Shown here: piece by piece, positions 61,401-64,000 of the stretch
How positions within the stretch are numbered: position 1 is the stretch's first letter
How the letters are laid out: each line of letters begins with the position of its first letter
Assembly: GCF_009389715.1 (NCBI RefSeq)
Contig: NW_024067841.1
Coordinates: 248,001-312,000 of the forward strand
DNA: 64,000 nucleotides
DNA from: Phoenix dactylifera
Taxonomy: Eukaryota; Streptophyta; Magnoliopsida; Arecales; Arecaceae
Direction of reading: 5' to 3'
Translations under genes and position numbers: made by a program
The notes under the pieces: model-generated
Seen by the model: the letters and a program-made list of their open reading frames with translations, nothing else
Databases searched by the model: none
Told to the model about the DNA's origin: nothing

Positions 61401-61834
61401 GAGGAGGAGTGGCGGGAGAGGAGATGGGTCCGGCGGAGGAGGCCGAGGAAGAGGGCCATGACGGTGTCAGCGACCTCCTCGGCGCGGCCGGCGTCAACGT
61501 GGACCAGACGGAGACCCAGGTCGGCGGCGAGGGCAGAGTCGACCGTCCGGTCGGTGGAGCCGAGGCAGAGGATGAGCTGCCAGGGGCGGAGGCGGCGCTG
61601 GGCGGCGCGGGGGAGGAAGGCGAGGGAGTGGACGAGAACTGCGGCGGCCGACTCGATCCGGCCGTCGGCAAGGCGGGAGAGGCCGACGTGCTCGATGGCA
61701 GCGACGCCGGCGAGGACCTCCTGCTCTAGGGACGGGTCCTCGAGGCAGTTGAGGGAGACGACCAGGGGGAGGTCCGCCGCCATCCGATTCGGATCCGAGG
61801 GCGAGCGGCCCGCGCCGCTGTTGTACCGCTGCAT
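46410..61834 (-). CDS. AN: ANGUSTIFOLIA-type plant C-terminal binding protein (CtBP)
   Basis: Seven exons on the minus strand join in frame: 61834-61229, 59096-58928, 58752-58622, 56098-55337, 55213-55166, 50011-49895 and 46484-46410 (stop TAA). All introns are GT..AG. The product is 635 aa, matching the roughly 636-aa plant AN proteins. The start ATG at 61834-61832 gives MQRYNSGAGRSPSDP; a second Met precedes AADLPLVV. Landmarks are LNCLED (28-33), the NAD-binding GIIGRSASA (172-180), AARRMDTLNDLLAASDLVSLH, IKPGAFIVNTGSGQL, AGCALDGAEGPQWMEAW, MPNVLILPRSADYSEEVW, a basic KKGKKRPARRR (about 423-433, NLS-like), LHVSRQR-type FHVSRQR, WFLDTLSNVTKRDPAAQF, INRRMEFVFASYSFDVWESW, and the end VARWLD. 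AN is a plant CtBP/BARS relative acting in cell shape, microtubules, Golgi-associated functions and gene repression. Intron 5 (50012-55165) contains a hAT transposon. Confidence 0.97.
46485..49894 (-). other. AN intron 6
   Basis: A 3.4-kb intron, AT-rich, with no coding or recognised mobile element. Small open frames on both strands match nothing I know. Confidence 0.75.
50720..50805. repeat. Short duplicated stretch in AN intron 5
   Basis: Two copies of the word aaataaaggaa(g)gctgatgatgatt lie about 60 bp apart, one at about 50711-50736 and one at about 50772-50796. It is a local tandem duplication with no visible role. Confidence 0.6.
51510..54402 (-). mobile_element. hAT DNA transposon remnant in AN intron 5
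   Basis: The ends form inverted repeats: CAAAGTCCCCCGAATCGGTA on the left and, on the other strand, CAGGTCTGCCGAACCGTACC on the right. An 8-bp target duplication with one mismatch flanks it (GTTTTGAT at 51502-51509, GTTTTAAT at 54403-54410), as hAT elements make. GGTTCGGTACCG-like words are repeated inside both ends. Only the C-terminal transposase exon is recognisable, so the element is internally deleted and non-autonomous. It accounts for over half of the AN intron. Confidence 0.88.
52980..53266 (-). pseudogene. hAT transposase C-terminal (dimerisation) exon, remnant
   Basis: An acceptor (TTTTGCAG, just above 53266) precedes EWWIYFGLFVKKFKRLAIRI, then FFQTVFSSGCECNWSTF, IHSKQRNRLTQKHLNDLIY and HYNLKLRLKCI. 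This is the hAT dimerisation region found in plant DUF659-type transposases. One in-frame stop follows KCI, before ELKYAEPVHSIFVDNEDDPV, where the family runs on. No zinc finger or catalytic core is seen upstream. Confidence 0.8.
56099..58621 (-). other. AN intron 3
   Basis: A 2.5-kb intron with a low-complexity C run and A run at about 56877-56932. The stretch from about 57180 to 57460 has repeated ggta(c/t)-type words, such as tggtacgatac, ctggtacctt and catggtaca. It resembles decayed transposon ends but is not assigned. Confidence 0.6.
59097..61228 (-). other. AN intron 1
   Basis: A 2.1-kb intron. It holds a possible SINE-like piece at 59352-59440. On the minus strand an open frame of 97 codons (60227-59934) contains SLDLIGSGDPIYNGALKT; it may be repeat-derived, but I cannot assign it. 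Confidence 0.6.
59352..59440 (+). mobile_element. Possible tRNA-derived SINE head in AN intron 1
   Basis: A box A-like word TTAGCTCAATTGG (59358-59370) is followed 30 bp later by a box B-like ATGTTAGAAACCT (59401-59413). The cloverleaf is poor and there is no clear tail or target duplication, so an old SINE fragment is more likely than a tRNA gene. Confidence 0.4.
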
Positions 61835-63548
61835 TCTATTCTGCACACCCTCTCTCTCTCTCTCTTTCTTTAGATCTCTCTCCTTCTCGATTGCTTTCTA
61901 CTCTTAGCCTCTCCTAAACAGTAATTATTGGATCCCTCGTTGTGCTTCTCTTGCTTAATATTTTGCTCGCTTCATTAGCAAGTAACTGATTTCTCCCTCT
62001 CTCTTTTCGTTTACTTTCTTAGTTCCCGTCCTTGGGGAAGAGGAGGAGGACGACGGGAGAAAAAGGGCTAATGGGGTCACGGGTCGGAGGAGGTTAGGAG
62101 GATGGGACGAGAAATGGGCTTGGGTTTGAATCATTACCGTTCGTGTCGTCGTCGTTAGGTGGCGTCCAGTGGGCCGGGGCGCTTGAAAACTAGGGGGCCG
62201 AAAAAGATTGCATCGCTTTGAGCTTTTCCAAGCTGGACCCTACTCGTCCGGGTCCTCCAGCACCACCGTGTCAGATCCTTACTCTTGATTTGGTTGGCTG
62301 GAGCTACATCGATGAACAACCGGGGTAAAAAAGCTACATCAGGGTAGGATGAACAACCGGTGTAAAAAAAAAAAAAAAAGAAAGAAAAGTTGAAGCATAG
62401 GATCCGGCTGGACCTAGAATAGGGCCGAAATTTCGGGCTGCTAGAGCTATCACCATCATGTCGTCATTTCCAATCGACAGGGGTAAATGGTCTCAGGGAT
62501 AGAACTAGGGATGATAGCCCAGTAATTTTTTTCAGTAAAATGGTAAGTTACACGGCCCGATAATATACCCAACCAGAGACTTCAGACAACAATCTATCAC
62601 AGAGATGTAAAAATAGAAGTAGAAGAGCCTATATCCTGAATGGTTGGCCACAAAAGATACCACCCAGTCCATTGTACCATTTGCTTTCTGATAGATGTGT
62701 TTTACTTCTAAGAATCTCTAAATGTTTAAGTTACCACCCAGTCATATCAACTCTATTTTTGAAAGCTAATTCCAGACTGAATGGAACCCACTCCTATCCT
62801 GTCCAAGTGGTGAAAGGTTGATGCTATCCTACCAAGTGTATGATGGATCATTAAACACATAGAGAAGCTACGCAGAAGAGATGAAGCAGAAACTGACCAT
62901 CTAAAGGCTTGTAGCATATCCACAGTTATCCTTTTTTTTTCAGAAAGAAGTCAGGTGGTATCGAGAAAGCCTCTAGTTCCAACTTCCTTGATACAAAGAG
63001 AACTTCAGGGTGATTGCCTGATGGAGAGGTTTGATCTTGATCTTCCATTCCCAGTATATGTTGCCTTCCTAATGTTTTTACATAGTAGGTACTAACAACA
63101 TGCTAAGCTATATATTTAATGGTATCTGAATATAGTTGCTGTTCTACACTTCCCTACACTTCAGTGACCTAGCCTCTTTCTGGTGTCCTCTTTCTTCCTC
63201 TAGTGGACTATCCTTTTCATTGTAGTGCAAGAAGTGGTGTTTCATGAAAATTACTATCATATCAAAGAAACATCACAATAATAAACAAACTTCAGTTGAG
63301 TTGCATCAAAATACCAGGAAAAAAAAAACAAAGAAAGAAAGCGGAAAAAACTTCAGTTGAGATGTTTTATGCGATAGAGAATGAGTTGCTCGGTCATTTT
63401 GCAACTATTTGTTGTTTGTGTAGTCTCGCAAATTGGGACCAGATGATGCATCTATATCACCAAACAGCATCAACAGACTTTGCACGTACTTTTCTACTAA
63501 ATTATTAATTATGTGGTCGTAACTTAAACATATGTCACATGCCTTATC

Positions 63549-63549
<1 letters not shown>
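61835..63549 (-). promoter_or_regulatory. AN upstream region and 5' leader
   Basis: Directly upstream of the AN start the minus strand is GA-rich (CT run at about 61848-61880 on the plus strand), a common feature of plant 5' leaders. No clear TATA box was found. A short repeat with gatgaacaaccgg(g/t)gtaaaaaa occurs at about 62310 and 62348. The rest, to 63549, shows no gene. Confidence 0.45.

Positions 63550-63605
<56 letters not shown>
63550..63605 (+). repeat. TA microsatellite
   Basis: An uninterrupted run of about 28 TA units. Confidence 0.95.
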
Positions 63606-63608
<3 letters not shown>

Positions 63609-63673
63609 TTGTCAATATAAGTTTTCTAGCCAGATTGTTGGTCCTCTTATGATGTATACATATATTGTATAAA

Positions 63674-63880
63674 GAGTTCGGGTTGCATCTTTTGCAAAAG
63701 AATTATTCATCTTCTTTCACAACATCCACCATTAGATTACATATTGTACATATCTCAAAACACTCCAATCTTTTATTTTCATCCACCTTCATAGCTCTCA
63801 AAGCAGTCATTGCGTGACCCAACAATTGACATCGCGAAAAAAGATGAATCATTCTTTAACAAAAAATACAGCCCGAACCC
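63674..63880. mobile_element. MITE related to the ACS intron-1 elements
   Basis: The left end is GAGTTCGGGTTGCATCTTTT; the right end on the other strand is GGGTTCGGGCTGTATTTTTT. The length is about 207 bp with no coding. Internal words such as tgacatcgcgaaaaa match the tgacgtcgcaaaaaa of the ACS-intron elements. Confidence 0.7.
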
Positions 63881-64000
63881 TTTTGAAACATGCCTTGATT
63901 ATTATTTTTTCTTACATGTTGATTTTGAGGGTTGCTCTTTTGCTATCTCAAAAGTCAAAATGATGCTATTGATCGTAAGAACACTCATGCAGAAAAAAAC

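Noticed and set aside
61232-61907. Plus-strand open frames of 165 and 214 codons
   Set aside because: They are antisense shadows of AN exon 1, which is GC-rich and has few stops on the opposite strand.

Overview
This is nuclear DNA from a flowering plant, most likely a monocot and perhaps a palm. The genes have introns with GT..AG borders, the proteins belong to plant-only families, and most of the window is AT-rich transposon-littered spacer. The species guess rests on the look of the proteins and repeats, not on a search.

Four host genes can be supported. Two are full-length copies of a type-1 ACC synthase gene (ethylene biosynthesis), both on the + strand: ACS-A (7254-9823, 483 aa) and ACS-B (39236-41844, 482 aa). 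They sit inside a long direct segmental duplication (1-11652 and 34675-43733). A third, truncated ACS copy (9836-10690) lies directly behind ACS-A and is a pseudogene. The third host gene is a single-exon, two-membrane-segment PAM68-like (DUF3464) chloroplast protein (44615-45163, +). The fourth is a seven-exon ANGUSTIFOLIA-type plant CtBP gene on the - strand (61834 down to 46410), whose exons join to a 635-aa protein, essentially the length known for this family.

Layout. 1-11652: duplication copy A, with a tRNA-derived SINE, a transposon carrying the first part of a GT47 glycosyltransferase gene, a solo-LTR-like fossil with a palindromic LTR-kin element nested in it, ACS-A and the ACS pseudogene. 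11666-25446: a nest of LTR-retrotransposon fossils, with a 6.4-kb CACTA transposon inserted in the middle LTR. 25447-34674: spacer with no recognisable gene, a four-unit tandem repeat and a 5'-truncated LINE. 34675-43733: duplication copy B with the same GT47-carrying transposon and ACS-B, but without the SINE, the solo-LTR-like fossil and the ACS pseudogene. 43734-46409: PAM68-like gene and its flanks. 46410-61834: the AN gene, with a hAT transposon in its fifth intron. 61835-64000: AN upstream region, a TA microsatellite and a MITE related to the one in ACS intron 1.

The two copies of the duplication let insertions be ordered. The GT47-carrying element and the MITE in ACS intron 1 are in both copies, so they predate the duplication. 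The SINE and the solo-LTR-like element have clean empty sites in copy B, so they came later. The two ACS copies are almost identical from exon 3 to the stop codon but clearly diverged upstream, which points to gene conversion. The ethylene, chloroplast and AN genes are neighbours, with no sign that they work as one unit.
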